From NCBI RefSeq assembly GCF_030272615.1, contig NC_081414.1, positions 812,423,069 through 812,487,068 of the forward strand: a stretch of 64,000 nucleotides of DNA. Reading direction: 5' to 3'. Positions 36,190 to 49,140 of the stretch are shown piece by piece. Each line of letters starts with the position of its first letter. The first letter of the stretch is position 1. Source of the stretch: Cryptomeria japonica (taxonomy: Eukaryota; Streptophyta; Pinopsida; Cupressales; Cupressaceae). Both the position numbers and the translations under genes were made by a program. Under the pieces are notes generated by a model. That model did not search any database, was not told the origin of the DNA, and saw only the letters and a list, made by a program, of their open reading frames with translations.

Positions 36190-38265
36190 GGGAAACCTAG
36201 AGTAGAAGAGGTTAGGTTAGAGAAATGCTAGAGGGTGAGACAATGTAATGGATGAAGTGCTCAAGAGGTTGTAGCCCCTTCATGCTAGATTATTGCATGA
36301 AGATTCTGACAAAGAATTAGAAGACCAAAGAGGGTCAAGGGGGAGCTATTGATCCAATGGAAAGACTTATAGAAGTGTTCTTAGAGTGGATCCAAAAATT
36401 AGAATTTTTTGACATGCAAGGGATTGAAGAAACTAATCCACATAGAGTCAAAGTTGTTGCATCCAAACTGAAGTCACATGTTCCTCTATGGTGGAAGAAT
36501 TTCCAAAATATTAGGAATAGACAACAAAAAGAGGAAATCAGACTTTGGTAAAAGATGTTAAAACATTTGAGGACAAAGTACCTGTCCTTGAATTATCATA
36601 AAAACTCTTTAAAGAGTTTCAAAATATGAAGCAAAGATACTTGGCTCATATCAACTTAAACAATTAAGAATTTTTTATGTTAAAAAATCAGAACTAATTT
36701 GGGAGGATATGGTGGGAATGCAATAGTTGCATACATTAATGGGATTTGATTCCAACTCCAAAGTGAATTAGTGTTATTCAAGGTGAATATTATGGATGAC
36801 ACATATCAATTAACCTTGAAAGAAGAAGAAAAAGTGAATAGGATGGGAAAAGTGGCAAACAAATCAGGTGGTAGCAATTCAAGTAGAGGTATAAAAAAGT
36901 TGCTCCAAAATAGCTAACGATGAAGAGTTAGGGGTGAATGTAGAGATAGAGGATGAGAATAATGATTATCTAAAAGATGGAAACCTTTGAAATGCTTAAT
37001 TTGTAGTGAAGCCCATAAAGCTATAAACTACCCTCAAATTTGAAAGAGAACAATGGTGATTTAAGAAAAAGAAGAAGAGGCCTTGAGAGAAGAAGTTGAA
37101 GCAGAAATAGGTGAGAACTTAATGTTAAATATAACTTTGATGTCTAGTGACAAAGAAACTACTATCGCTAACTAAAAGGAGAAGGAATAGTTTGTTTTCA
37201 ACATAATGGAACTGTAAACATAAGGTGTGCAAAGTAAATTTTGATGGACTATAAACTGATAACTTGGTAAGTACATGAATAGTGCAAAAATTATAGCTGC
37301 TATATATTCAAAAATTGAATACTTACAAAAAAATTTCATTAAACAAGGATTATAGTCTTCTTGTGAACCAATCTTGTCTAGTTGACTTCAAATTTGCTCT
37401 TTATGAGGATAGAGGGTTGTGTGATATAGTACCAATGGAGGCTTGTCACCTATTATAGGGGAGATCTTGGTGAGATGGATGTAGAGAATTTTTTATATAG
37501 AATCTAAGGCAGGAAATTTCTATCAATTATACCCTCTATAAAATAAGAGTTTAGATCAACAAACAATTTCTTTGAAAGTGCAATAAATACTACAACAATA
37601 TTTGATACTATCTAACTTTGAACCCTTTTTTCCTCTATCTAGAGGAATTACCCATCAAATTGATCTTATTCTAGGAGCCAAACTACCAAATCAAGTTGTT
37701 TATAGGTTTCCACCTCTAAAATATGAGGAAATGAGGAGACAAATTACCAAAATATTTTAAAAAGGATGTTTATGAGAAAACATGAGTCAATGTCCCACAC
37801 TTACTCTACTCCCTCCTAAGAAGGGGAGCAAATTGAGGTTATCTATTTATTCAATATCCATTAACAAATTCACTATACGAGATCCCATACCTAGGATGGA
37901 TGACTTATTAGACTATTTGTCAGGAACTAAAGTCTTTTTCCAAAATTGACATCAAAAGTGATTACCATCATATTCAAATTTATAAAGGTGATGAGTGAAA
38001 GACTTCCTTCAAACATGTAAGATAGATTATATCTGTGGGTGGTGATGCCAATCAAATTATCCAATGCTCTACCTACATGCACATAAACAATGAACCAAGT
38101 ATTTAGACCGCATATTGAAAAATTTATCATAATTTATTTTGATGATACCTTGATTTTTCATAAAAAAAAATATTAACGAGCATTTAGAACATTTAAATAT
38201 GTTGTTTGGCATGCATAGAGAAGAAAGGTTGTTTATTAGCCTTGAAAAGTGAATTTGTAGGGACA
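36190..38265 (+). mobile_element. Ty3/Gypsy fragment: gag to reverse transcriptase (fossil)
   Basis: Plus-strand sequence with a Ty3/Gypsy gag core (FLEWIQKLEFFDMQGI, VKVVASKLKSHVPLWWKNFQ) at 36,340-36,560 and a zinc-knuckle remnant near 36,995 (CLICSEAHKA). A reverse transcriptase lies at 37,640-38,265 (QIDLILGAKLPNQVVYRFPP, SKLRLSIYSI, and FVGTSF at the end). It is heavily broken and has no LTRs. It stops at an unrelated sequence at 38,266. The integrase piece at 62.68 kb could come from the same family, but nothing links them physically. Confidence 0.8.
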
Positions 38266-39257
38266 AGTTTTGATTAGATTAAACTAAGAGAGACAACAAC
38301 CATTACATAGCTGCTAAAGAGAAGAAACCCAAGGTCTCACAAGGAATGAGAGTGCCAAGCTAGAGGGCCAACTACCAAAAAGAATAAACCCTAGCTAACA
38401 CCCAGAACCAAACAACCACAAAACTAAAAGATGAGACTAGAGTAGACTAGACAAATAGAAAAAAAAACATAGTCAAATCCCCATCGAAGACACAAACCTA
38501 TGGTGAACTTGGTGGGGGGCTTCACAATTTTCCAATCTTGGCTCATTACTTTCACGTTGTCAGAAAAGGGGAGCATCTTGTTTGACCCTTTACCTGATGA
38601 AATAGTAGGGGAATCTAGAGTAGCTTTCACCCTTGATACGAATGGCTCCATACCAGAAGTAGGGATGAATCCAAGTGATGCTTCTTTTTAGCCTACCTCT
38701 TATTGATTTCTTCTTGTATGGCTTGTAGGGCCATAGAATTCTTCTTTGACATACCATTGTTTTGGGCTATCATTTCCTCCATTTTCTTTTTTAGGACGTT
38801 TGATTGTCCTACATAACCTCGACTACCTTCATTATCTTCTTTCTATACTCCTTTTTCTCTATCTTTTCACAGAGCCCCTTAATTCCTCTTCCATCTCTTC
38901 CCACTTCTCAAGCTTCTCCACTAAATCATTTGTCACCAGCCAAACCCTTTGATCCTTATTGCCCATTTCCCAACTAGAAGCTCTTGAATCCATCTCGACA
39001 AGGACCTCTCGAATGTTAATTTTCATTTTTCTAAATTTAGTTACCACAAAATCCAATAGATTATAGATTCCTATTTGTTCTAGGCATCACAAAGCTCATT
39101 GATCTTATCAACAAAGTTAGTGAAATCACATTTTGTCAATGATTTAGTAGGTGAGAGTGGAGGGGAGACAAAAGAAGGAGTGGCATAATCACAAATAGGA
39201 TTTTCTAGAGTACACTCCAACCTAGTAGGAAACAAGTAGAGTCCTCAAAATTGTTCT
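38266..39257 (-). other. Unclassified repeat-like segment with a short coiled coil
   Basis: The minus strand around 38,860-39,056 reads SRASSWEMGNKDQRVWLVTN and DLVEKLEKWEEMEEELRG, a short coiled-coil sequence, with more hydrophilic codons in other frames down to about 38,430. I do not recognise the family. The frames are broken, and the segment stops exactly where the giant LTR element begins, so it is probably part of another repeat rather than a host gene. Confidence 0.4.
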
Positions 39258-39761
39258 CCTTTTCCTTCAACTCTTAATTCCTACACTACCTACCCTTTCA
39301 TTATTTTATTATTTCTCTACCTACCCTCTAATCATAGCCGACCATTTATCTTTTACATCTCTCAATCTTGTCCCTCCATTTCTTATGGTGTCTTCTATAT
39401 AAGGAGATGCTTCCTTCATTATTAAACCCTAACTCACTATGCATTCAACCCTGACTACGCTTTCGAATTTGCATATGCAATCAAGCCTACTTGCAACCAC
39501 ATTTCCGTTCTTTTTAGAGCTCTTGTGCACATATAAAATCTGAGAGCAAATATATCAAGCAAGATCAATGGAGATAGGAAGAATGGAGATTCAAACCCTA
39601 TTGGAAATGTGATGGTATAATCTTTGTGATTTCATTTGATTTTCATTGTCCTAGGTAATCTTCATATGTTATGGTGGATCTTTGTTGTTGTTAGGCTAGG
39701 GTTTTGTGGTTGAATTCATTTAGTCTTTCAATATTGTTCTTTTCCACTTTCACCATATACA
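39258..39761 (+). repeat. 5' LTR of the giant element
   Basis: It matches the 3' LTR from the CTCTTAATTCCTACACTAC block to the end CACCATATACA, at about 96% identity. A TATA box, CTATATAAGG, lies at about 39,395-39,404. The first ~290 bp seen in the 3' LTR have no counterpart here. TTTTGGCATGCCCCGTGGG follows directly. Confidence 0.85.
39395..39404 (+). promoter_or_regulatory. LTR TATA box
   Basis: CTATATAAGG lies in both LTRs at the same place (second copy about 59,629-59,638), with a well-placed AT-poor stretch before it. It is the likely promoter of the element's genomic RNA. Confidence 0.6.
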
Positions 39762-39781
39762 TTTTGGCATGCCCCGTGGGA
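39762..39781 (+). other. Primer-binding-site-like sequence
   Basis: TTTTGGCATGCCCCGTGGGA directly follows the 5' LTR. It resembles the TTTGGCA-CGCCCGGTGGGAC type found after the 5' LTR of many plant Gypsy elements. The tRNA used cannot be named from this alone. Confidence 0.65.
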
Positions 39782-39884
39782 CATGGATTTTGGTTAGATC
39801 TGTGTTCTTTGCAGGTTTTCCTAACCCTATATTGCTGTTTTGTAAAACAATTTGGAGAATAACCTTATGATGCTAGGGTTTTAG

Positions 39885-40745
39885 ACACAAAATCAGGATC
39901 TTAGAGAGACTCGATCACTTCTCACAAATGGCTAGGAAATTTTGCACCAAATTTTGTTTGTAGGTGGAAGACAATATGAAGAGATTTCAGTCCAAAATTT
40001 AGAATTGTTGGAGCATATTTGCATTTTTCATGATTTTTTTATGATATTTCATAAAAAATTAATTTTGAGAGCAAATTAGCAAATTTTTAATATTTTCTTA
40101 TATTTTGGGAAATCTCTCTGATTTATACACATGATTTGTTCTTTGTGATTTTAATTTTGATGCAAAATATTTCCCTAAAAATTGGATCTTTAAAAATTAG
40201 GGTTTTTCATTATTTTGATCAAATCTCACAAACGACTTTGAATTTTGGCATAAATTTTTTTTTGCAAGCCAAGAATATTATTAGAGGTGTTCAGTAAAAA
40301 TTTTTGATTTTTTGGATTAATTTTTGATTTTATATGAATTTGTTATGATCTTTCATAAAAAATTTAGTTTGAGAGAAAATTAGTGAATTTTTCAGATTTT
40401 CTTACATTTTTGGAAATATCTCCAAATCATACATAGGATCTATTGTTTGTGATTTTAAATTTTATGCAAAATAATTCCTCAAAAATCAGATCTTTGAAAA
40501 TTAGGGTTTTGCATTATTTTACTCATATCTCACAAACTACTTGGATTTGTTACAGAAATTTTTTTATGCAGGTTTGGAAGACTATTAGGACTCTCTAGTA
40601 AAAATTTCAGATTTTTTTGGATTGATGTTTCATTTTATATGAATTTTTTATGATTTTTCATAAAAAATGAATTTTTAGAGTGAATTAGCAAATGTTTTGG
40701 ATTTTCTTACATTTCTGGAAATCCCTTAAAATTTTATAAGTGGTC
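39885..40745 (+). repeat. ~305-bp tandem repeats in the leader
   Basis: Nearly three diverged copies of a ~305-bp AT-rich unit. Landmarks repeat in order: TTTCATAAAAAATTAATTTT, GAGCAAATTAGCAAATTTTT, TCTTACATTTTTGGAAAT, TTAGGGTTTTTCATTATTTT and CTCACAAACGACTT. For example AAATTAGGGTTTT recurs at about 40,195 and 40,498. It is non-coding and lies between the PBS and the satellite block. Confidence 0.7.
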
Positions 40746-41184
40746 TTTTTTTATGATGAATTATATATTTGAATTGGTCAACAAAACACATTGTTGAATG
40801 CCCCTATTTCACAAAGTCTTTTGGATCTAAAATTTACCTAACTTGTGTGCTTGCAGGAAGGGGTGATCATTTGAAACAATCCAAACTACTAATAAATCTT
40901 TGTTGCAGGACCTTGACAAGGATTTTATTTTGATCTTTATTGTGTGCCTTATTTTCATAGATTATCAAACACTTCAATTAGTGCACTAAAATTAAACCAG
41001 TGTCCTTTGTGTCTTGGGCAATAGGCTCTTTTTGTTTAATCTTTAGAGGGGGGTATGTGCAAGATCAAGGGGGGCCAAAAAGTGGCAATAGAAAAAAAAT
41101 GCGCTTTCAACCTTTCCAAACACACCAAAATCCACTTTGACTTTTTGTTTGGGTCGGGCAAAATTTGAATTTGGTTTGGTAATA

Positions 41185-41310
41185 CCAAACCAAATCGGAT
41201 ATCTGATAATATCGGATATCTGATATTATTGGATATCCGATTTGTGATGTCACTATTGTGATGTCACCAATGTGATGTCACTAGTGTGATATCATACTTT
41301 TCGAATCAGA
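41185..41310. repeat. Cluster of short GATATC-type and TGATGTCAC repeats
   Basis: Several copies of TCGGATATCTGATA and TGTGATGTCAC stand in tandem at the outer part of the left arm. Similar ATCCGATATCC units occur at 49,745-49,815 in the right arm. Clustered short motifs next to arm ends are typical of transposase-binding or subterminal repeats, but this role is inference. Confidence 0.6.
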
Positions 41311-41559
41311 TATCCAATTTTATCAATATAAAAAATATAGTTTAGTAAAATGGCCATAACTTTTACGTTTCTTATCGAAATTTTGATTTTTTACAGGCGT
41401 TGGAAAGGTAATTCATAGAACTATCAAATGGATGATTTATTTTGATGATTTTATAGACCAAAAATTAATTATAATCATTTAAAGTTAGTCCTTCAATTTT
41501 AAAACTTTAAATACTCATAAATTTTGCATACAAAGTCTCATTTTTTTTCATATCACCTC

Positions 41560-42690
41560 CTTTATCTATCACTTGTCTATCTATACTTATATAATATATT
41601 TTATATATCTCTTTGTTCTCTACTTATGTCACTTATTTTCTCATTCCATGTAGATAAATAAATTCCCAAGTTACATGCATCTCTGCATATATCTCCATCT
41701 TTCTATTCATATCTCTTCCTCTCCCACTCCACCATTGTCACTCCTTATTTCTATATTTCTCTCTAATAATCTCTCTTCTCTCTATTTATCTCCCTCCTTT
41801 ACCTTATCCTACCTATACTTATATATTACTTGTCTCTATCACCTCCTTTCTCTCCCTATCTTGTCCTCTCTCTCTCTCTCTATCCCTATAGATCTATCTT
41901 CATGTATATTTATATTTCATTATCTCTAAATCTCACTTATTCACTCCATCTCTCCCTCCATTTATGGTACTCTCTCTATCATGTTATATCAATATCTATC
42001 TCTATCTCCATCTTCACATCTCCATCTCTTTCCCTATCAATATCTCTTTTTATATGTTCCTCTATCTTTATATATATTCCTCTATACATGATTAATCCAC
42101 TTCTTTGTCTCTTCCTCTATCGCCCTCTTGAAGTATCCTTCCCTTTCTCTACTTTTATCTCTTTATTTACTCGATCTTTATATATCTTTTTCTCTCTCCC
42201 CACATCCTTCTCTATAGTGCCTTTATATATCTCTATATCTTCCTCTTTTTCTCTCTCCCTCTCTATCTATCCCTATCTATAATCTCCATCTCTCTTTCTC
42301 ACTCTGTTGCACAATCTATATATCTCTATCTATCGATATTTATCTTCCTTTATATCTCTCTATCTCTTCCTTTTTCTATCTCTCTCTTTACCCCTCTCTG
42401 TCCATTTTTCTCCATCTCTTCATATATTTATCTTTGTCTTTACCTCTCTCTTTCTATATATCTATTCACCTCCCTCTCCCTTTATCTTCATCTTTTATCT
42501 CTATCTTCCTCTCTCCTTTTCAATATCTAGATATGTCTACCTCTTTCTATCCATCCTTGTCCTTTAGTTTTTCTCCCTCTCACTTAATACTCCTTAATAT
42601 CTATATCTCTATTTATGTCCTTGTCCTTTAGTTCTTTTAGCTCTCTTTAGTTCTTCATCTCTCTTCACCTTTATATCTCTCCTTATTCGA
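41560..42690 (+). repeat. Pyrimidine-rich low-complexity tract
   Basis: About 1.1 kb in which nearly all bases are C or T, with scattered TATA and CATA, built on drifting TCTCTATC, TCTCC and TATATCTC words. Long open frames here are only translations of this simple sequence and are not genes. Strand asymmetry this strong can form triplex-type structures. Confidence 0.85.
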
Positions 42691-42699
42691 AAATTAGTA

Positions 42700-45600
42700 T
42701 GTATGGTCTCCTAAGGGGTCATAGAACATCATATGACCCCTTAGGACACAATATGGTCTCCTAAGGGGTCATATGGTGTCATAAGGGGTCATAAAACACC
42801 ATATGACCCCTTAAGACACAATAAGACCCCTAATGACACCAAATGACCCCTTTGGACACCATACAACCCCTAATGACACAATGTGGCATCCTAAAGGGTC
42901 ATATTGTGTCCTAAGGGGTCATAAGACACCATATGACCCCTTAGGACACCATACGACCCATAGCACCATATAGTGTCCCAAGGGGTCATATGGTGTCTTA
43001 AGGGATCAAAGAATTTCGTATGACCAATTAGGACACAATACGACCCATGATGAAACCTAAGGGGTCATATAGTGTCATAAGGGGTCATAGGACACCATAT
43101 GACCCCTTATAACACCATACGATCCCTTACGACACCATATGGTGTCCTAAGGGGTCATATAACACCATATGACCCCTTATAACACAAGAAGACCCATAAT
43201 GACACGATATGGTGTCCTTAGGGGTCATATGGTGTCAAGAGACACCATATGACCCCTTAGGACACAATATGACCCCCAACGATACCTAAGGGGTCATATG
43301 TTGTCCTAAGGGGTTATATGAAGTCCTAGGAACCTTTAGGACATAATATGACCCCTTAGCACACCATACAACCCCTAATGACACCATATGGTGTCCTAAG
43401 GGGTCGTAGGACACCATATGACCCATTACGACACAATATGACCCCTAACAACACCTAAGGGGTCATAGTGTGTCCTAAGGGGTCATAGGACACCATATGA
43501 CCCATAACGACACTATATTGTATCTTAAGGGGTCATATTGTGTCCTAAGGGTTCATAGGAGACCATATGACCTGTAACGACACAAAATGACACCTAACGA
43601 TACCTAAGGGGTCATATGGTGTTCTAAGGGGTCATAAGAAACCATATGACCCCTTAGCACACCATACAACCCCTAATGACACCATATGGTATCCTAAGGG
43701 GTCATAGAACACCATATGACCCCTTAGGACACCATACGATGCATACTGATATGACATGGTGTCCTAAAGGGTCATAGGACACCATATGACCCCTTAGGAG
43801 ACCATATGATCCATAAAAACATAATATGGTGTCCTAAAGGGTCATAGAACACCATACGACCCCTTAGAACACCATATGACCCATAACGATGCCATCTAGT
43901 GTCTAAAGGGGTCATAAGACACAATATTACCCCTTAGGACATAAGATGACCCCTAACGACATCATATAGTGTCCCAATGGGTCATAGGACACCATATGAC
44001 CCCTTAGGATACCATACGACATCATACCACCCTTTACGACACCATATAGTGTCCTAAGGGGTCATATAACATCATATAACCCCTTAAAACACAAGATGAC
44101 CCATAACGACATGATATGGTGTCATGAGACACCGTATGACCCCTTAGGAAACAATATGACCCCTAACGATACCTAAGGGGTCATATGGTGTCCTAAGGGG
44201 TTATATGATGTCCTAGGAACCTTTAGTACACAATATGTTCGCTTAGCATACCATACAACCCCTAATGACACCATATGGTGTCTTAAGGGGTCGTCGGGCA
44301 CCATATAACCAGTTAGGACACAATATGACCCCTAACAAAACCTAATGGGTCATATCATATCCTAAGGGATCATATAACACAATATGACCCCTTATAACAC
44401 AAGAAGACCCATAACAACATGATATGGTGTCCTAAGGGGTCATATGGTGTCAGGAGACACCATATGACCCCTTAGGACACAATATGACCTGTAACGATAC
44501 CAAAGGGGTCATGTGGTGTCCTAAGGGGTTATATGATGTCCTAGGAATCTTTAGGACACAATATGACCCCTTAGCACACCATACAACCCCTAACAACACC
44601 ATATGGTGTCCTAAGGGGTCATAGGACACCATATGACTCGATAGGACACAATATGAAACCTAACAACACCTAAGGGGTCATACTGTGTCCTAAGGGGTCA
44701 TAGGACACCATATGACCCCTAATGACACAAAATGACACCTAACGATAACTAAGGGGTCATATGGTGGTCTAAGGGGTCATAGGACATCATTTGACCCCTT
44801 AGCACACAATATGACCCCTAATGACACCATATGGTGTCCTAAGGAGTCATATGGTGTCCTAAGGGATCATAGAACACCATATGACCCCTTAGGACACCAT
44901 ACGATGCATAATGACACTATATGGTGTCCTAAGGGGTCATAGGACACCATATGACCCCTTAGAGGACCATACAACCCATAATAGCATAATATGGTGTCTT
45001 AGAGGGTCATAGAACACCATATGACACCTTAGAACACCATACGACCCATAACGACACCATGCGGTGTCTTAAGGGGTCATAGGACACCATTTGACCCCTT
45101 AGCACACCATATGACCCCTAATGACACCATATGGTCTCCTAAGGAGTCATATGGTGTCCTAAGGGGTCATAGAACACCATATGACCCCTTAGGACACCAT
45201 ACGATGCATAATGACACTATATGGTGTCCTAAGGGGTCATAGGACACCATATGACCCCTTAAAGGACCATACAACCCATAATAACATAATATGGTCTCTT
45301 AGAGGGTCATAGAACACCATATGACACCTTAGAACACCATACGACCCATAATGACACCATGCGGTGTCTTAAGGGGTCATAGGACACCATTTGACCCCTT
45401 AGCACACCATATGACCCCTAATGACACCATATGGTGTCCTAAGGAGTCATATGGTGTCCTAAGGGGTCATAGAACACCATATGACCCCTTAGGACACCAT
45501 ACGATGCATAATGACACTATATTGTGTCCTAAGGGGTCATAGGACACCATATGACGCCTTAGAGGACCACACAACCCATAACAACATAATATGGTGTCTT

Positions 45601-48600
45601 AGAGGGTCATAGAACACCATATGACCCCTTAGAACACCTTACGACCCATAATGACACCATTTGGTGTCTTAAGGGCTCATAGGACACCATTTGACCCGTT
45701 TTCACACCATATGACCCCTAATGACACCATATGGTGTCCTAAGGAGTCATATGGTGTCCTAAGGGGTCATTGAACACCATATCACCCCTTAGGACACCAT
45801 TTGATACATAATGATACTATATGGTGTCCTAAGGGGTCATAGGACACCATATGACCCCTTAGAGGACTATACAACCCATAACAACATAATATGATGTCTT
45901 AGAGGGTAATAGAACACCATATGACCTTTTAGAACACCATACGACCCATAACGACACCATGTGGTGTCTTAAGGGGTCATAAGACATAATATTACCCCTT
46001 AGGACATAATATGACCCCTAACAACGTCATATAGTGTCCTACGGGGTCATAGGACACCATATGACCCCTTAGGAGACCCCTTAGGACACCATACGACCCC
46101 TTGCGACAACATACCACCCTTTATGACACCATATGGTTTCCTAAGGAGTCATATGGTATCCTAATGGTTCATATAACACCATATGACCCCTTAGAACACA
46201 AGAAGACCCATAACCACATGATATGGTGTCCTAAGGGGTGATATGGTGTCATTAGACACCATATGACTCCTTAGGACACAATATTACCCCTAAAGATACC
46301 TAAGGGGTCATATGGTGTCCTAAGGGGTTATATCATGTCCTAGGAACCTTTAGAACAAAATATGACCCTTTAGCACACCATACAACCCCTAACGACACCA
46401 TAGTGTGTCCTAAGGGGTTGTAGGACACCATATAACCCATTAGGACATAATATGACCCCTAACAACACCTAAGGGGTCATATTATTTCCTAAGGGGTCAT
46501 ACGACACCATATGACCCCTAAGGACACTTTATGGTGTACTAAGGGGTCATATTGTGTGCTAAGGGGTCATAGGACACCATATGACCCCTTAGCAATCCAT
46601 ATGACCCCTAACGACACCATATGGTGTCCTAAGGGATCATATGGTGTCCTAAGGGGTCATATAACGCCATATGACCCCTTAGGACACCGTATGACACATA
46701 ATGACACCATATGGTGTCCTAAGGAGTCATATGGTGTCCTAAGGGGTCATAGGGCACTATATGACTCCTTAGGAGACCATACGACCCATAACAACCTAAT
46801 ATGATGTCCTAGAGGGTCATAGAATACCATATGACCCCTTAGAATACCATACAACATATAACAACACAATGTGGTGTCCTAAGGGGTCATAAGACACAAT
46901 ATGACCCCTTAGGACATAATATGACCCGTAACAATGTTATATAGTGTCCTAAGGGGTCATACAAAACCATATGACCCCATAGAACACCATATAACCCCTT
47001 AGAATACCGTATGACCCTTTACGACACCATATGGTGTCCTAAGGTGTCATATGGTATCCTAAGGGGTGATATAAAACCATATGACCCCTTAGAACATCAT
47101 ATAACCCCTTAGAACATAAGAAGACCCATAACGACATGATATGGTGTCCTAAGGGGTCATATGGTGTCATGAGACACCATATGACCCCTAACAATATCTA
47201 AGGGGTCATATGGTGTCCTGAGAGGTTATATGATGTCCTAGGAATCTTTAGGACACAATATGACCCCTTAGCACACCATACAATCCCAAACGACACCATA
47301 TGGTGTCCTAAGGGGTCGTAGGACACTATATGACCCGTTAGGACACAATATGACCCCTAACAACACCTAAGGGGTCATATTGTGTCCTAAGGGGTCATAG
47401 GACATCATATGACCCCTAACGACACAAAATGGCACCTAACGATACCTAAGGGGTCATATGGTGTTATAAACGGTCATAGGACACCATATGACCCCTTAGC
47501 ACACCATACCACCCTTAACAACACCATATGGTGTCCTAAGGGGTCATAGAACACCATATGACCCCTTAGGAAACCATACGATGCATAATGAAACCATATG
47601 GTGTCCTAAGGGGTCATAGGACACCATATGACCCCTTAGGAGACCATATGACCCATAACAACATAAAATTGGTGTCCTAAGGGGTCATAGAACACCATAT
47701 GACCCCTTAGAACACCATACGACCCATAACGACACCATGTGGTGTCCTAAGGGGTCATAAGACATAATATGACCCTTTAGGACATAATATGACCACTAAC
47801 GACATCATATAGTGTCCTAAGGGGTCATAGGACACCGTATGACCCCTTAGGACACAATACGACCCCTTAGGACATAAAATAACCCTAATGACACTTAAGG
47901 GGTCGTAGGACACCATACGACACATAACAACACTAAATGGTATCCTAAGGGGTCATATGGTGTCCTAAGGTGTCATAGGACACCATACGATCCATAGCAC
48001 CATATCGTCTCCAAGCATATGGTGTCCTAAAGGGTCATACGACACCATATGACCCATTAGGACACAATAAGACCCTTGATGACACCTAATGGGTCATATA
48101 TTGTCGTAAGGGTTCATAGGACACCATATGACCCCTTAGGACACCATATGACTCCTTGCAATACCATATGGTGTCCCAAGGTATCGTATGGTATCCTAAG
48201 GGGTCATATAATGTCCTAAGAGGTCATATGGTGTCCTAAGGGGTTTTGGGACACCATATGACCCCTTAAGACACCATAAGACCCATAATGACACCATATG
48301 ATGTCCTAAGGGGTCATATGGTGTCCAAAAGGGTCATGGGACACCATATGACCTCTTAGGACATAGTATGAGCCCTAACAAAACCTAATGGATCATATGG
48401 TGTCTAGGGGGTCATACAATGTCTTGTGACCCCTTAGGATAGAATATGACCCCTTAGCACACCATACAACCCCCAATGACACCATATGATCCGTTCAGAC
48501 ACAATATGACCCCTAACAATACCTAAGGGGTCATATAGTGTCCTAAGGCGTCATAGGATACCATATGACCCCTTAACACACCATACGACTTGTAATGACA

Positions 48601-48764
48601 CCATATGATGTCCTAAAGGCTCGTAGAACACCATATGATCCCTTAGGACACCATAAGACTTATAACAACATCATATGGTGTCCTAAGGTGTCATATGGTG
48701 TCCTAAGGTGTCATATGGTGTCCTAAAGGTTCATGAGACACCATATGACCCTTTAGGACACCAT
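42700..48764. repeat. 20-bp palindrome-organised satellite array, ~6 kb
   Basis: About 300 monomers of a 20-bp unit, consensus ATATGACCCCTTAGGACACC. They appear in both orientations, often alternating, so GACACCATATGGTGTC and GACCCCTTAGGACACC junctions are frequent and the array is full of small palindromes centred on CATATG. Substitutions are common, but the 20-bp phase is held over long distances. From 44,761 to 45,960 a 300-bp higher-order unit (15 monomers) is repeated four times. A marker variant, TCCTAGGAA, recurs at 43,324, 44,211, 44,539, 46,338 and 47,237, with spacings near 900 and 1,800. No coding function is credible. Confidence 0.92.
44761..45960 (+). repeat. 300-bp higher-order repeat, four tandem copies
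   Basis: Copies begin at 44,761, 45,061, 45,361 and 45,661. Each carries the same series of variant monomers, for example the odd CATACGATGCATAATGACAC and CATACAACCCATAA units at fixed places. Copies two and three differ at about ten of 300 positions. The next 300 bp (45,961 on) starts alike and then changes to another monomer order. Confidence 0.9.
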
Positions 48765-49140
48765 ATTCTCTCTCACATTATTTCTTTTCCTCAATTACCC
48801 TCGATCACCTCTCTCCTCCTATGGGTTTATAGATACTTCCCTCTCCCCCTCTACCCACCCCCTAATTACTCTCTATGTCTCTCTTCACCTCTGTCCCCAT
48901 CTCTCATCTCTCTTTGTTGATACTTTCCCCTCTCCTCCTACCCCCTAATAATCTCAAACTATCCCTCTCATTCTCTCTTCACCCCAATCACCCCCTCTCT
49001 CTCTCTGCCTTCCACCTAATTACCTACATCTCTCTCTCTCTCTCACATGCTCTCTCTTCCCCCCAATTAATCTCTCCTTCTCACCTCTCTCCCCCTATCC
49101 TTTTTTTGATACTTCCCTATGCCTCTCCTTTTCCCCTCTG
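48765..49140 (+). repeat. Second pyrimidine-rich tract
   Basis: C/T-rich sequence (CTCTCTCTCT, CCCCCTCTCC, TTCCCCTCTCC words) right of the satellite and on the same strand as the left tract. Open frames within it are not genes. Confidence 0.8.

Noticed and set aside
41675-42631. Four overlapping plus-strand open frames of 65-150 codons
   Set aside because: They translate pure C/T-rich simple sequence into Ser/Leu/Ile/Tyr runs, with no family resemblance. They are an artefact of low complexity.
44450-46804. Open frames with repeated MTPNDTIWCPKGSYGVL-like motifs
   Set aside because: They are translations of the 20-bp satellite. Both strands give similar frames, and the 300-bp period, being divisible by 3, keeps them open.
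42700-48764. CRISPR-like appearance (short palindromic repeats)
   Set aside because: There are no unique spacers, the units are contiguous and diverged, and the context is plant nuclear DNA with retroelements. It is a satellite.
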